From Kallotenue papyrolyticum (GTDB lineage: Bacteria > Chloroflexota > Chloroflexia > Chloroflexales > Kallotenuaceae), in NCBI RefSeq assembly GCF_000526415.1, contig NZ_JAGA01000003.1, positions 124,001 through 188,000 on the forward strand: a stretch of 64,000 nucleotides of DNA, read 5' to 3'. Positions 8,966-18,001 of this stretch are shown one piece after another (the first letter of the stretch is position 1; every line of letters starts with the position of its first letter). A program made the position numbers and the translations under genes. Under the pieces are notes generated by a model, which worked only from the letters and a program-made list of their open reading frames with translations, ran no database searches and was not told the DNA's origin.

Positions 8966-9148
8966 CTAGGGCTGCACCATGCGCAACTGCTCCATGATGC
9001 GCCGCAGCACCTCCTCGCGCTGCTTCAGGCTCTGGCGAAAATCATAGGCGTCGGTGTTGGCGATCTCCATGCGCAGATCGGAAACGTAGCTCTGCAACGC
9101 ATCATAGAGGATGCGCGCGTCCTCAGTCGTCAGTTCAAGGCGGATCAT
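8966..9148 (-). CDS. Small conserved-looking hypothetical protein
   Basis: The 60-residue product is mostly amphipathic helix: an N-terminal strand-like MIRLELTTEDARIL followed by long charged helices (DALQSYVSDLRMEI and SLKQREEVLRRIMEQL). A strong GGAGGAG site lies 4 bases before the ATG. No family is recognised. It resembles small helical proteins encoded near metabolic genes in Chloroflexota, with no known role. It lies 35 bases upstream of pncB on the same strand and could be the first gene of that transcript. Confidence 0.6.
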   Translation of the reverse strand: MIRLELTTEDARILYDALQSYVSDLRMEIANTDAYDFRQSLKQREEVLRRIMEQLRMVQP

Positions 9149-9240
9149 CGGGCTCCTCCGCCCGGCGCGCCGATCCTCGCGGCACGCCGCGTGCTGCCAT
9201 AGATGCAGCAGTATGTATGCCGCCAGTCCGGAAAACGATC

Positions 9241-10170
9241 ATGAACACGGCCATACGCTTAATCGCCGGAACAGCCCATCCAGCGCTCGCCGCCGCGATT
9301 GCCGCCGAGCTCGCCCTGCCGCTCACCCGCTGCACGATTGAACGCTTTCCCGACGGCGAGGTGGCGATCCAGGTGCACGAGTCGGTGCGCGGCATGACCG
9401 TGTGTCTGATCCAGCCCACCGGTCCGCCGGTCAACGATCACCTGATCGAGTTGCTAGCGCTGGCAGACGCCTGCCGTCGCGACGCCGCGACGCGCATCGT
9501 TGCCGTGACGCCCTACCTGGGCTACACGCGCGCCGACAAACGCGCCGGGCGGCGCACGCCGATCACCGCCAGCATGGTTGCGCAGGTGATGCAGGCGGTG
9601 GGCATCGAGCATGTCATCACACTCGATCTACATGCCGAGCAGATCGAGGGCTTCTTTCAGGCGCCCGTGGATAACCTCTCGGCGGTGGCGGTGCTGGCCG
9701 AAGCACTGCGCCCCCAGCTTCCGCGCGAGACGGTGGTGATCTCGCCCGATGCGGGGCGCGTGCGCATGGCGACCGCCTATGCCCAGCGCCTGCGCGCGCC
9801 GCTGGCCGTGCTGCACAAACAACGCGTCAGCGGCACGGAAACGCACGTGACGCACGTGGTTGGCGATGTGGCCGGACGGCCCTGTCTGCTGGTAGACGAC
9901 ATGATCGCCACGGGCGGAACGCTGGCCGATGGCGCGGCAGCGCTGCGGCGCGCCGGGGCGCGCGAGCCGATCATCGCCGCCGCCACGCATGGGCTGCTGC
10001 TGCCGGGCGCGCGCGAGCGCCTGGCCGAGGCCGGCATCGAGCGCCTGGTCGTCACCGATAGTCTGCCGATCAACGGCACCGCGCCGCCGGCCATCAGTGT
10101 GGTCTCCGTTGCACCGCTACTGGCCGAAGCCATTCGTCGCTGCCTCGGCGCGTCGGCCACACCTACGTAG
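9241..10170 (+). CDS. prs: Ribose-phosphate pyrophosphokinase
   Basis: The 309-residue enzyme makes PRPP from ribose 5-phosphate and ATP. Visible motifs are the FPDGE signature (about residue 36), the DLHAEQIEGFF catalytic segment, and the PRPP-binding loop LVDDMIATGGTL near residue 222. The flexible loop reads YTRADKRAGRRTP, where the common Gln of the Y-x-R-Q-D motif is Ala, a mild oddity. A second ATG at 9217 would add eight residues. I prefer 9241 because GGAAAA precedes it and the family start fits. The phosphoribosyltransferase gene follows 10 bases downstream. Confidence 0.88.
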   Translation: MNTAIRLIAGTAHPALAAAIAAELALPLTRCTIERFPDGEVAIQVHESVRGMTVCLIQPTGPPVNDHLIELLALADACRRDAATRIVAVTPYLGYTRADKRAGRRTPITASMVAQVMQAVGIEHVITLDLHAEQIEGFFQAPVDNLSAVAVLAEALRPQLPRETVVISPDAGRVRMATAYAQRLRAPLAVLHKQRVSGTETHVTHVVGDVAGRPCLLVDDMIATGGTLADGAAALRRAGAREPIIAAATHGLLLPGARERLAEAGIERLVVTDSLPINGTAPPAISVVSVAPLLAEAIRRCLGASATPT

Positions 10171-10180
10171 GAGGATGGCT

Positions 10181-10849
10181 ATGATCTTTCACCCACCTTT
10201 TCGTGATCGGTATGATGCCGGTCGGCGTCTCGCCCAGCGCCTGATGAGCTATGCCGGGCGTTCTGATGTGCTGGTGCTGGCCCTACCGCGCGGCGGCGTG
10301 CCGGTGGGCTATGAGGTAGCACGCGCGCTCGGCGCGCCGCTGGATGTGCTGGTGGTGCGCAAGCTGGGCGTGCCCGGCCATGAAGAACTGGCGATGGGCG
10401 CGATCGCCACCGGCGGGATCCGCGTGACCTATGATGAGGTGGTGCACGAGCTGGGCATTCCGCAGGAGGTGATCGACGCGGTCACCGCGCGCGAACAACG
10501 CGAGCTGCTGCGCCGCGAGCAGGCCTATCGCGACGGGCGGCCACCACCGCAGGTGCGCGGTAAGACCGTGATCCTGGTGGACGATGGCCTGGCCACCGGC
10601 ACCACCATGCGCGCAGCGGCCATGGCGCTGCGCCAGCAGGCGCCGGCCAGGATCATTGTCGCAGTGCCGGTGGCCGCGCCCGGCAGTACACGCCAGCTCG
10701 TCGGCCTGGTCGATGGCGTTGTCACGCTGTTGCAGCCGGAGCCCTTCTATGGCGTGGGCCTGTGGTACCAGGATTTCACGCAGACCAGCGATGAGGAGGT
10801 GCGCGCCCTGCTGGCCCGCGCCGCCGCTCCCGACGCAAAGACAGTATGA
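10181..10849 (+). CDS. Predicted phosphoribosyltransferase (COG1926-like)
   Basis: This 222-residue type I phosphoribosyltransferase-fold protein has LPRGGVPVGYEVA as the nucleotide/pyrophosphate loop, VVRKLGVPGHEELAMGAI as the hood-region signature of this family, and VILVDDGLATGTTM as the PRPP-binding loop. The base substrate is unknown. AGGAGG lies 6 bases before the ATG at 10181; an ATG at 10175 would sit directly on the Shine-Dalgarno and is unlikely. The close spacing after prs suggests cotranscription with the enzyme that makes its co-substrate. Confidence 0.85.
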   Translation: MIFHPPFRDRYDAGRRLAQRLMSYAGRSDVLVLALPRGGVPVGYEVARALGAPLDVLVVRKLGVPGHEELAMGAIATGGIRVTYDEVVHELGIPQEVIDAVTAREQRELLRREQAYRDGRPPPQVRGKTVILVDDGLATGTTMRAAAMALRQQAPARIIVAVPVAAPGSTRQLVGLVDGVVTLLQPEPFYGVGLWYQDFTQTSDEEVRALLARAAAPDAKTV

Positions 10850-10861
10850 CGCGAGGATGCT

Positions 10862-11857
10862 ATGCGCATCGCACTGACCGGCGATGTCATGCTGGGACGG
10901 CTGGTCGATCGCTACGTACTGGCCAATGCCTCGCTGCCGGCAACCTATGTCTGGGGCGACCTGCTGCCCGTGTTGCTCAACGCCGACCTACGGCTGATCA
11001 ACCTGGAGTGCGTGATCAGCACGCGCGGCACGCCCTGGCGGCCTGAGTCCAAGCCGTTCCACTTTCGGGCCCGACCACGCGCCATCGATGCGCTCAACGC
11101 GGCGCGCATCGATCTGACGGCCCTGGCCAACAATCACACGCTGGATTACGGCGTCGAGGCGCTGCGCGAATGCCTGCAGCTCCTCGATCAGGCCGGCATT
11201 GCGCATGTCGGCGCCGGCGCGAACCTGGCGGCGGCCATGCGTCCGGCGCTGCTCACGGCCGCTGCACAGCGGGTCGCGGTCGTCGCCATCACCGACAACG
11301 AACCGGACTGGCAGGCAACGCCCGACCGCCCCGGCACGTTTTATGTCGCCTACAACCGGCGCGGCCCGCTGGAGCCCTACCGCACGCGCCTCAGGCAGGC
11401 GCTCGACCTGGCGCGCCGCGCCGCCGATCTGGTGATCGTCAGCGCGCATGTCGGCCCGAACTGGGGCCCGCCCTCGCCGGGCATGCAGGCGCTGGCCCGT
11501 ACGGTTATCGAGCTGGGCGCGGACGTGTACTGGGGCCACTCCAACCACACGCCGCTGGGCATACAATGGTATCATGGACGCCCGATCCTGTACGCGACCG
11601 GCGATTTTATCGACGACTATGCCGTCGATCCCGTCGAGCGCAACGACCTCTCGTTTCTGTTCGAACTGGAGGTGGCGGACGCGCGGGTGCAGGCGATCCG
11701 CCTCTACCCGACCGCCATTGCGCACTTTCAGGCGCGGCGCGCCGAGGACGCTGACGCACGCTGGCTGATCGAACGCATGCGGCAGCGTTCGGCCGCGTGG
11801 GCCACCCCGATCGTGGCATGCGCTGACGGAACGGCGCTGAGCTATCCGCCCGCCTAA
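10862..11857 (+). CDS. CapA-family metallophosphoesterase-like protein
   Basis: The 331-residue protein starts with LTGDVMLGRLVD, the first metal-binding motif of the CapA/PGA_cap family. Further motifs are NLECVIS (about residue 47), ANNHTLDYG (near residue 90), SAHVGPNWG (near residue 195) and WGHSNHTPLG (near residue 225). These supply Asp, Asn and His ligands of a calcineurin-like site. Family members support poly-gamma-glutamate capsule formation or act as phosphatases. No capB/capC neighbour is present, so a capsule role is not supported here. There is no signal peptide. The gene is 12 bases after the phosphoribosyltransferase gene. Confidence 0.82.
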   Translation: MRIALTGDVMLGRLVDRYVLANASLPATYVWGDLLPVLLNADLRLINLECVISTRGTPWRPESKPFHFRARPRAIDALNAARIDLTALANNHTLDYGVEALRECLQLLDQAGIAHVGAGANLAAAMRPALLTAAAQRVAVVAITDNEPDWQATPDRPGTFYVAYNRRGPLEPYRTRLRQALDLARRAADLVIVSAHVGPNWGPPSPGMQALARTVIELGADVYWGHSNHTPLGIQWYHGRPILYATGDFIDDYAVDPVERNDLSFLFELEVADARVQAIRLYPTAIAHFQARRAEDADARWLIERMRQRSAAWATPIVACADGTALSYPPA

Positions 11858-11897
11858 ACCACGCGTCAGCAGCGCGACAGGACAGCACGGAGGAACA

Positions 11898-12308
11898 ATG
11901 CAGACGTGTGTCTATGAAGAGCTCGGGCACACCGCCGAGGTAGGCATGCGCGTGGGCGCGCCCAACGCCGAGCAATTGTTTGTGTGCGCCGCCCAGGGCT
12001 TGTACACGCTGGCTGGCGTCGCAGCGGGCGAGCCGCGCCTCCAGGAGCGCATCATGCTCGAGTCGTTCGACATCGAAAGCCTGCTGGTGGACTGGCTCAG
12101 TGAGTTGGTGTATCGTCTGGATACGGTCGGTCACGTCTATGAGCAGATCAGCATCGAGAGCTGGACGCCGACGCGGCTGACGGCCCATCTGACCGGCGGC
12201 GTCGCCGCCGCGCCACCGCAACGAGCCATCAAAGCCGTCACCTACCACGGACTGCGGGTCACCGCGGGCGAGCAGGGCTGGGAAGCCGAGGTCTATTTCG
12301 ATATCTGA
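11898..12308 (+). CDS. Archease
   Basis: The 136-residue protein matches the archease family: an early HTAEVGM segment with the conserved Asp/Glu region, FVCAAQGLYTL, a WLSELVYRLDT helix, and the C-terminal AVTYHGLRV and YFDI, where the terminal aspartate belongs to the metal site. Archease speeds guanylylation and turnover of the RNA ligase RtcB. The rtcB gene begins within 16 bases on the same strand, which is the classical pairing. The pair points to RNA repair or tRNA maturation in the cytosol. Confidence 0.92.
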   Translation: MQTCVYEELGHTAEVGMRVGAPNAEQLFVCAAQGLYTLAGVAAGEPRLQERIMLESFDIESLLVDWLSELVYRLDTVGHVYEQISIESWTPTRLTAHLTGGVAAAPPQRAIKAVTYHGLRVTAGEQGWEAEVYFDI

Positions 12309-12323
12309 AGGGTTGTGACAGTC

Positions 12324-13775
12324 ATGCTGCAGAAGAGCGACTTTCGCCGCATCAACGATTACCTGTGGGAGATCCCGGTCAGCTACCGCTCCGACATGCG
12401 CGTGCCCGCGCGCGTCTATGTTGACGAGGTCTTGCTGGAAGACGCGCTGGGCGACAAGAGTCTGGAGCAACTGGTCAACGCCGCCACACTGCCAGGCGTG
12501 GTCGGCGCGACGATCGCCATGCCCGACGTGCACCAGGGCTATGGCTTTCCGGTCGGCGGCGTCGCGGCCACCGCGCTGCCCGACGGCATCATCTCGCCCG
12601 GCGCGATCGGCTACGACATCAACTGTGGCGTACGGCTGTTGGCCAGCGCGCTCGACGTGGACGAGGCGCGCCCCTACCTGGATCACCTGGCCGATGCGCT
12701 CTACCGCAACTGCCCCAGCGGCGTTGGCCGCGGCGGACGCTACCGGCTCACCACTCGCGAATTGACCGCGGTGCTGCGCGATGGTGCGCGGTGGTGTCGG
12801 CAGCAGGGCATCGCCAGCGACGAGGACCTGCTGCATACCGAAGAGCAGGGCTGCATGCCCAACGCCGATCCGGAGCTGGTCAGCGCGCAGGCGCGCGAGC
12901 GGGGCCGCGAGCAGCTCGGTACGCTGGGCTCGGGCAACCACTTCCTGGAGGTCGATCGCATCACCGCCATCGCAGACGCCGAGGCCGCGGCGGCCTACGG
13001 CCTGCGCCTCAATCAGGTGGTGGTGCTGATCCACTGCGGCTCGCGCGGGTTGGGACACCAGGTCTGCACCGACTACGTGCGCGAGTTCCAGCCGGTGATC
13101 AAGCGCTACGGCATCACCCTGCCCGACCGCGAACTGGTGTGTGCACCGCTCTCCTCGCCTGAAGGCCAGCGCTACCTGGCGGCGATGCACTGCGCCGCCA
13201 ACTTCGCCTTTGCCAATCGCCAGGCGCTGGCGCACCAGGTGCGCGAAAGCTTTGAGCAGGTCTTCCGGCGCAGCGGCCTGCCGACCGAGCTACGCCAGGT
13301 GTACGACGTAGCCCACAACATCGGCAAGATCGAGACGCACACCGTTGCCGGCCAGACGCTCCAGGTCTGTGTCCATCGCAAGGGCGCAACCCGCGCCTTC
13401 GCGCCCGGCAGCGAGCAGATCCCGCCCGACTATCGCGCCGTCGGGCAGCCGGTGCTGGTGCCGGGCTCGATGGGCACGGCCAGCTACGTGCTGGCGGGCA
13501 CGGCAGGCGCCATGGAGCAGACCTTCGGCTCGACCTGTCACGGCGCCGGTCGCGTCCTGAGTCGCACCGCGGCCAAAAAGCAGATCCATGGCGATCAGCT
13601 CCGCCAGCAACTCAACGCGCGCGGCATCCATGTGCGCGCCGGCAGCCTGAGCGGCCTGGCCGAAGAAGCCCCCTTTGCCTACAAGCGGGTTGAGCGCGTG
13701 GTTGAGGTAGTCGAGCGCGCCGGGATCGCGCGCATTGTGGCACGACTGGAGCCGTTGCTGGTGGTCAAGGGCTGA
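12324..13775 (+). CDS. rtcB: RNA 3'-phosphate/5'-OH ligase RtcB
   Basis: The 483-residue enzyme joins 2',3'-cyclic phosphate or 3'-phosphate RNA ends to 5'-OH ends with GTP and Mn2+. Metal and nucleotide motifs are visible: [53 protein letters not shown] and the guanylylated-histidine motif [12 protein letters not shown]. The length is normal. I use the ATG at 12324, about 11 bases after AAGGG. A GTG at 12315 would add three residues and is possible, but its spacing to AAGGG is only 2 bases. It is translated right after archease, its activator. Confidence 0.93.
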   Translation: MLQKSDFRRINDYLWEIPVSYRSDMRVPARVYVDEVLLEDALGDKSLEQLVNAATLPGVVGATIAMPDVHQGYGFPVGGVAATALPDGIISPGAIGYDINCGVRLLASALDVDEARPYLDHLADALYRNCPSGVGRGGRYRLTTRELTAVLRDGARWCRQQGIASDEDLLHTEEQGCMPNADPELVSAQARERGREQLGTLGSGNHFLEVDRITAIADAEAAAAYGLRLNQVVVLIHCGSRGLGHQVCTDYVREFQPVIKRYGITLPDRELVCAPLSSPEGQRYLAAMHCAANFAFANRQALAHQVRESFEQVFRRSGLPTELRQVYDVAHNIGKIETHTVAGQTLQVCVHRKGATRAFAPGSEQIPPDYRAVGQPVLVPGSMGTASYVLAGTAGAMEQTFGSTCHGAGRVLSRTAAKKQIHGDQLRQQLNARGIHVRAGSLSGLAEEAPFAYKRVERVVEVVERAGIARIVARLEPLLVVKG

Positions 13776-13802
13776 GCCGTGCCGGAGCGCGACAGACGCA
13801 GA

Positions 13803-13829
13803 GGCGGGATCGCCGTGGACGATCCCGCC
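13803..13829. terminator. Hairpin between convergent rtcB and lon
   Basis: GGCGGGATCG (13803-13812) pairs with CGATCCCGCC (13820-13829) across a 7-base loop. It lies between two converging genes, 27 bases after the rtcB stop and 6 before the lon stop. No clear T-run follows on either strand. Confidence 0.65.
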
Positions 13830-13835
13830 CCGCAC

Positions 13836-16478
13836 CTAGTGCTCGGGCGCCGGCAGCGAGGGCGCATCCACCGGCTCCTCATCGGGCGCTTCGACCGATG
13901 AATCCACGATATGGACGCCCTCCTCGACATGTTCGCGGATCGGCGGTGCGCCATGCACGGGCGGCGCCGCCTCGACCGGCGGCTCGACCACCTCGTCGCG
14001 CAACGCGGCCTTGAGCACCTCTTCGACGCGATCCACCAGCACAAAATTCATCTCGGCGCGCAGCTCCTCAGGGATCTCCTCCAGGTCGCGCTCGTTGCGC
14101 CGCGGCAGGATCACCGTGCGGATGCCGGCGCGGTGCGCGGCCAGCACCTTCTCCTTGATGCCGCCGACCGGGAGCACCTTGCCGCGCAGCGTGATCTCAC
14201 CGGTCATCGCCACATCATCGCGCACGGGCCGCCCGGTCAGCAACGAGACCAGCGCCGTGACCATCGCCACGCCCGCCGACGGGCCATCCTTGGGGATCGC
14301 CCCTGCCGGCACGTGCAGGTGGATATCAACCCCATCGAAGAAGTTGCGCGCAATGCCGAACTTCTCCGCCTCGGCGCGCACGATCGACAGCGCCGCGCGC
14401 GCCGACTCCTTCATCACGTCGCCAAGCTGGCCGGTGAGCATAAAGCCCTTACTGCCCGGCATCTTGGTCGCTTCGATGAAGATAATCTCGCCGCCGACCG
14501 GCGTCCAAACCAGACCGGTGACCACACCCGGACGATCGGTACGCTCGGCCACCTCCTGGAAGAAGATCTGCTTGCCCAGGTACTGCCGCGCGCGTTCGGC
14601 GTCGATCACAATCGGCTGGCGCGCCGGGGAAGCGGTCTGCGCCTCGGGCTGGCCGTTGCCCGCCGCAACGTTGGTCTGCGCCTCGGGCTGGCCGTTGCCC
14701 GCCGCGGTGCCGGAGCGGTCATGGCGCAGCACCTCCACCGCCACCTTGCGGCACAGGGTCGCGATCGCGCGCTCCAGATTGCGCACGCCGGCCTCGCGCG
14801 TGTACTCTTCGATCACCACGCGCAGGGCATCCTCGGTGATCACCACATCCTGTTCGCTCAGGGCATGACGCTTGAGCTGCTCCGGCACCAGGTAGCGCTT
14901 GGCGATCTCCAGCTTCTGCTGCAGCGTGTAGCCGCTGAGCTGGATGATCTCCATACGGTCGCGCAGCGGCGCGGGAATCGGCTGCAGCGCGTTGGCCGTG
15001 GCGATAAAGAACACGTTCGAGAGATCGAAGGGCACGTCCAGGTAATGATCGCGGAAGGCATTGTTCTGCTCCGGATCGAGCACCTCCAGCAGCGCCGACG
15101 CCGGATCGCCGCGGAAGTCCATGCCCAGCTTGTCGATCTCGTCGAGCATAAAGACCGGGTTGTTGACGCCTACGCGCCGCAGCGACTGGATGATCACGCC
15201 CGGCATAGCGCCGATGTAGGTGCGGCGATGGCCACGGATTTCGGCCTCGTCGCGCAGGCCACCCAGCGAGATGCGCAGGAACTTGCGGTTCATGGCGCGG
15301 GCGATCGAGCGGCCCAGCGAGGTCTTGCCCACGCCCGGCGGGCCGACAAAGCACAGGATCGCGCCTTCGCTCGGCTGCTCGACCTGCTCGCCCTTGAGCC
15401 GCTCGCGGCGCAGCTCGCGCACCGCCAGAAACTCCAGAATACGCTCCTTGATCTCCTCAAGATCGTAGTGGTCTTCATCGAGCACGCGCCGCGCCACCTC
15501 GATATCAAGCTGATCCTCGGTGCGCTTGTTCCACGGCAGCGAAGTGAGGATCTCCAGGTAGGTGCGCGTGATGCTGTAATCGGGCGCGGCCGGATTCATG
15601 CGCCGTAGGCGCTCCAGCTCGCGCTCGGCGATCTCGCGCACCTCATCGGGCATGCCGGCCTGCGCAATGGCCTCGCGCAGGCGCTCGATCTCCTGCGCGT
15701 TGGGATCTTCCTCGCCCAGCTCGCGGCGGATCGCCTCCAGTTGCTGGCGCAGAATGTACTCGCGCTGCGAGCGACTGACCTCCTCGTTGACCTGGCCCTG
15801 GATCTGCTGGCCGATCTGCAGCACCTGCAGCTCGCGGCGCAGGATCTCGCCCAGGCGTTCCAGCTTGCGCCGCACGCTGGTCTCCTCCAGGATCGCCTGG
15901 CGATCGGGCAGATCCATGCGCGTGTAGAGCGCCAGCAGGTAGGCCAGCCGGCGCGGATCGTCCTCGTTGATCACCGCGGTCTGTAGCTCTTCCGGAAACT
16001 GCGGGATCAACTGCGCCATCTGCGTGACCAGCCCTTGCAGGTTGCGCATCAGCGCCTCGACCTCGAGGCCATCTTCAACCACATCTGGGAGCACACGCAC
16101 CCGCGCACGGAAGTAGGGCTCGTGCTGCGTGATCTCCTCGATCTGGATGCGCTCCAGGCCCTGCACCGCCACGCGCAGCGTGCCATCCGGCATCTTGAGC
16201 AGGCGATGCACGTTGACCACACAGCCGATGTGGTAGAAATCATCCGGCGTGATGCGCACAGGCCGCTCGTCGGTGGCTTTGAGCGTCACGATGCCGATCG
16301 GCTGACCGGCGCGCAGGGCATCGTCGATCAACTGGATGCTGCCGGGCTGCCCGATCGCCAGCGGGATGATCGTCATCGGAAAGATGATCTGGCCGAAGAT
16401 CGGCAGGATCGCCAGCTCTTCGGGCAGCTCCGGTACCGGATTGGTTGGCTGGTTGTTGCTTGCTTGGGTATCGCTCAT
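13836..16478 (-). CDS. lon: ATP-dependent protease Lon
   Basis: The 880-residue cytosolic protease degrades misfolded and regulatory proteins. It has the N-terminal substrate domain (PVLPLRD-like [16 protein letters not shown]), Walker [12 protein letters not shown] near residue 380, a Walker [10 protein letters not shown], and the proteolytic dyad of Ser in [10 protein letters not shown] (about residue 732) and Lys in [14 protein letters not shown] (about residue 775). Between the AAA+ and protease domains is a low-complexity insert with two copies of [11 protein letters not shown]. The C-terminus has an acidic, proline-rich tail of about 60 residues beyond the usual end. The ATG at 16478 follows AGGGGGAG. 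The Hsp20 gene lies directly upstream. Confidence 0.93.
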   Translation of the reverse strand: MSDTQASNNQPTNPVPELPEELAILPIFGQIIFPMTIIPLAIGQPGSIQLIDDALRAGQPIGIVTLKATDERPVRITPDDFYHIGCVVNVHRLLKMPDGTLRVAVQGLERIQIEEITQHEPYFRARVRVLPDVVEDGLEVEALMRNLQGLVTQMAQLIPQFPEELQTAVINEDDPRRLAYLLALYTRMDLPDRQAILEETSVRRKLERLGEILRRELQVLQIGQQIQGQVNEEVSRSQREYILRQQLEAIRRELGEEDPNAQEIERLREAIAQAGMPDEVREIAERELERLRRMNPAAPDYSITRTYLEILTSLPWNKRTEDQLDIEVARRVLDEDHYDLEEIKERILEFLAVRELRRERLKGEQVEQPSEGAILCFVGPPGVGKTSLGRSIARAMNRKFLRISLGGLRDEAEIRGHRRTYIGAMPGVIIQSLRRVGVNNPVFMLDEIDKLGMDFRGDPASALLEVLDPEQNNAFRDHYLDVPFDLSNVFFIATANALQPIPAPLRDRMEIIQLSGYTLQQKLEIAKRYLVPEQLKRHALSEQDVVITEDALRVVIEEYTREAGVRNLERAIATLCRKVAVEVLRHDRSGTAAGNGQPEAQTNVAAGNGQPEAQTASPARQPIVIDAERARQYLGKQIFFQEVAERTDRPGVVTGLVWTPVGGEIIFIEATKMPGSKGFMLTGQLGDVMKESARAALSIVRAEAEKFGIARNFFDGVDIHLHVPAGAIPKDGPSAGVAMVTALVSLLTGRPVRDDVAMTGEITLRGKVLPVGGIKEKVLAAHRAGIRTVILPRRNERDLEEIPEELRAEMNFVLVDRVEEVLKAALRDEVVEPPVEAAPPVHGAPPIREHVEEGVHIVDSSVEAPDEEPVDAPSLPAPEH
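14634..14705. repeat. Tandem duplication inside lon linker
   Basis: A 33-base sequence occurs twice, at 14634-14666 and 14673-14705, separated by 6 bases (period 39). It keeps the lon frame and encodes two copies of [11 protein letters not shown] in the linker between the ATPase and protease domains. Confidence 0.85.
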
Positions 16479-16503
16479 AGCTCCCCCTTCAGGTTCGTCG
16501 CGC

Positions 16504-16977
16504 TCAGCGCATGAGCGAGGCGTCGTCGCCGGTCGCCACGACATCGATGCGCGTGCGCTGCGGCAGGCGCTTGGGGAGGGTGATCGTCAGCAGGCCGTCG
16601 TCGTACACGGCTTCGACGCGCTCATCGTCCACCGGTCCCGGTACGTAAACGACGCACTGAAACGGTCCCTCGTTGATCGCCAACTGGTGGAAATGCACCG
16701 CGCTGCGCGGATGCAACTCCGGTCGCCGGCCATGCACAAACAGCGCGCCCTCGGTCAGCGTGACCTCGATCTGCGCGTCGCGCATGCCGGCCAACTCCAG
16801 CAGCACGATATAGGCGCTCTCGGTCTCGTACACATCCGCCGCCGGCTGCCACAGGTCGCTGCGGTGCTGCAGCGTGGTGGAGGACGGACGGCCCCACTGC
16901 CGCCGAAACAGCTCTTCCAGCTCGCGCTGAATAGCAGCCGTGGCATAGCTGCGACGCAAAACGATCACACGATTCAT
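16504..16977 (-). CDS. Small heat-shock protein (Hsp20/alpha-crystallin)
   Basis: The 157-residue protein carries an alpha-crystallin domain over about residues 45-145: [23 protein letters not shown], the GALFVHGRR turn, and the terminal GLLTITLPK. It lacks a clear C-terminal I-x-I motif after the domain, the end being [14 protein letters not shown]. These chaperones hold unfolding proteins in the cytosol. The ATG at 16977 has GAGGAAC upstream. The gene lies 25 bases upstream of lon on the same strand, so holdase and protease are probably made together under stress. Confidence 0.88.
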   Translation of the reverse strand: MNRVIVLRRSYATAAIQRELEELFRRQWGRPSSTTLQHRSDLWQPAADVYETESAYIVLLELAGMRDAQIEVTLTEGALFVHGRRPELHPRSAVHFHQLAINEGPFQCVVYVPGPVDDERVEAVYDDGLLTITLPKRLPQRTRIDVVATGDDASLMR

Positions 16978-17092
16978 GCGTTCCTCGAGCAATGTAGCGG
17001 ATGCCGACGCCCAGCGCTCCAGCACCCAGACCATTCCGCTAGCGTATATTGTGCCACACACCAGGCGCCGCAAGGGCTGTGCCAGCATCAGC

Positions 17093-17114
17093 GTTGTGTT
17101 AACGTTGTGTTAAC
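17093..17114. repeat. Tandem 11-bp repeat beyond the tRNA terminator
   Basis: Two head-to-tail copies of GTTGTGTTAAC lie at 17093-17103 and 17104-17114, just downstream of the tRNA-Ser terminator and upstream of the Hsp20-lon genes. Each contains the palindrome GTTAAC. It may be an operator for hsp20-lon, or part of the tRNA 3' region. It differs from the CIRCE element. Confidence 0.5.
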
Positions 17115-17119
17115 GCAAA

Positions 17120-17144
17120 CGCCGCCGCTCAGCGAGCGGCGGCG
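17120..17144 (-). terminator. Terminator of tRNA-Ser
   Basis: CGCCGCCGCTC (17120-17130) pairs with GAGCGGCGGCG (17134-17144) across a 3-base loop. On the minus strand the stem is followed by TTTGCGTT. It lies 3 bases after the CCA end of the tRNA. Confidence 0.75.
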
Positions 17145-17146
17145 AG

Positions 17147-17238
17147 TGGCGGAGGGAGTGGGATTCGAACCCACGAGGACGTTACCGCCCTACGGCATTT
17201 CCAGTGCCGCGCACTAGACCAGACTATGCGATCCCTCC
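17147..17238 (-). tRNA. tRNA-Ser (anticodon GGA)
   Basis: On the minus strand the 7-bp acceptor stem GGAGGGA/TCCCTCC is followed by discriminator G and an encoded CCA. The anticodon stem CGGCA/TGCCG carries the loop CTGGAAA with anticodon GGA. The T arm contains GTTCGAATC. The long variable arm (about 18 bases) is typical of serine tRNAs. It reads UCC and UCU codons. Confidence 0.95.
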
Positions 17239-17249
17239 GTGCGGGCCGT

Positions 17250-17278
17250 ATTATACCGCTTCGGCGATCGGGCTGCAA
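17250..17278 (-). promoter_or_regulatory. Promoter of tRNA-Ser
   Basis: On the minus strand TTGCAG (17273-17278) and a perfect TATAAT (17250-17255) are 17 bases apart. Transcription would begin about 5 bases before the tRNA 5' end. Confidence 0.75.
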
Positions 17279-17352
17279 CTGCCGCGCCCTGCTTGCGCCA
17301 GGGCTGCTACGATACGGTACAATGGCGCTATCTCCACGATCAGGAGCAACGC

Positions 17353-17970
17353 ATGGCGCGACGACCTGTGATCATCGCCACCGACCTGGAGGGCGTACTG
17401 GTGCCCGAAATCTGGATCGCGGTCGCCGAGCGCACCGGTATCGCCGAGCTGCGCCTGACCACCCGTGATCTACCCGACTATGATGAGCTGATGCGCCACC
17501 GCATCGCCACGTTGCGGCAGCATGGCCTGCGCCTGGCCGATCTCCAGGCGGTGATCGCCACGCTGACGCCGCTGCCGGGCGCGGCCGAGTTTCTCGCCTG
17601 GCTGCGCGCCCACTACCAGTGCATCATCCTGTCGGACACCTTCTATGAGTTCGCCGCGCCGCTGATGGCGCAGCTCGGCTACCCGACGCTGTTCTGCAAC
17701 TCGTTGGAGATCGACGCCGGCGGTATGATCGTGGCGCACTGCATGCGCATGCGCCAGGGCAAGCGCGAGAGCGTACGCGCCCTGCAGGGCCTGGGCTTTC
17801 GCGTGCTGGCCGTCGGCGACTCCTACAACGACACGGCCATGCTGGCCGCTGCCGACCAGGGCCTGCTCTTTCGACCACCGGCCAAGATCGTCACCGAGTT
17901 CCCGCAGTTTGCGGTGCTGCACGCCTACGACGAGCTGCGCGCGGCGATCACCGCCTTTGCCGCGGGCTGA
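17353..17970 (+). CDS. thrH: ThrH: phosphoserine phosphatase / homoserine phosphotransferase
   Basis: The 205-residue HAD-superfamily protein has the length and order of Pseudomonas ThrH. Motif I is [13 protein letters not shown] (DLEG in place of DxDxT), motif II is ILSDTFYEF, and motif IV is [13 protein letters not shown]. ThrH hydrolyses phosphoserine to serine and can move the phosphate to homoserine. CAGGAG precedes the ATG at 17353, and TACAAT about 30 bases upstream may be its -10 box. It is divergent from the tRNA-Ser gene. A generic HAD phosphatase is the alternative, but [11 protein letters not shown] is specific. Confidence 0.85.
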   Translation: MARRPVIIATDLEGVLVPEIWIAVAERTGIAELRLTTRDLPDYDELMRHRIATLRQHGLRLADLQAVIATLTPLPGAAEFLAWLRAHYQCIILSDTFYEFAAPLMAQLGYPTLFCNSLEIDAGGMIVAHCMRMRQGKRESVRALQGLGFRVLAVGDSYNDTAMLAAADQGLLFRPPAKIVTEFPQFAVLHAYDELRAAITAFAAG

Positions 17971-18001
17971 GAGGTGCGCGCCACGCCATAAACGCGCCAA
18001 T

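Noticed and set aside
11607-13235. Long reading frame on the minus strand opposite archease and rtcB.
   Set aside because: It is opposite two clear genes with conserved motifs; long antisense frames are expected at this G+C content.
13911-15608. A 565-codon plus-strand frame opposite lon.
   Set aside because: Histidine- and arginine-rich antisense shadow of lon without any recognisable domain.
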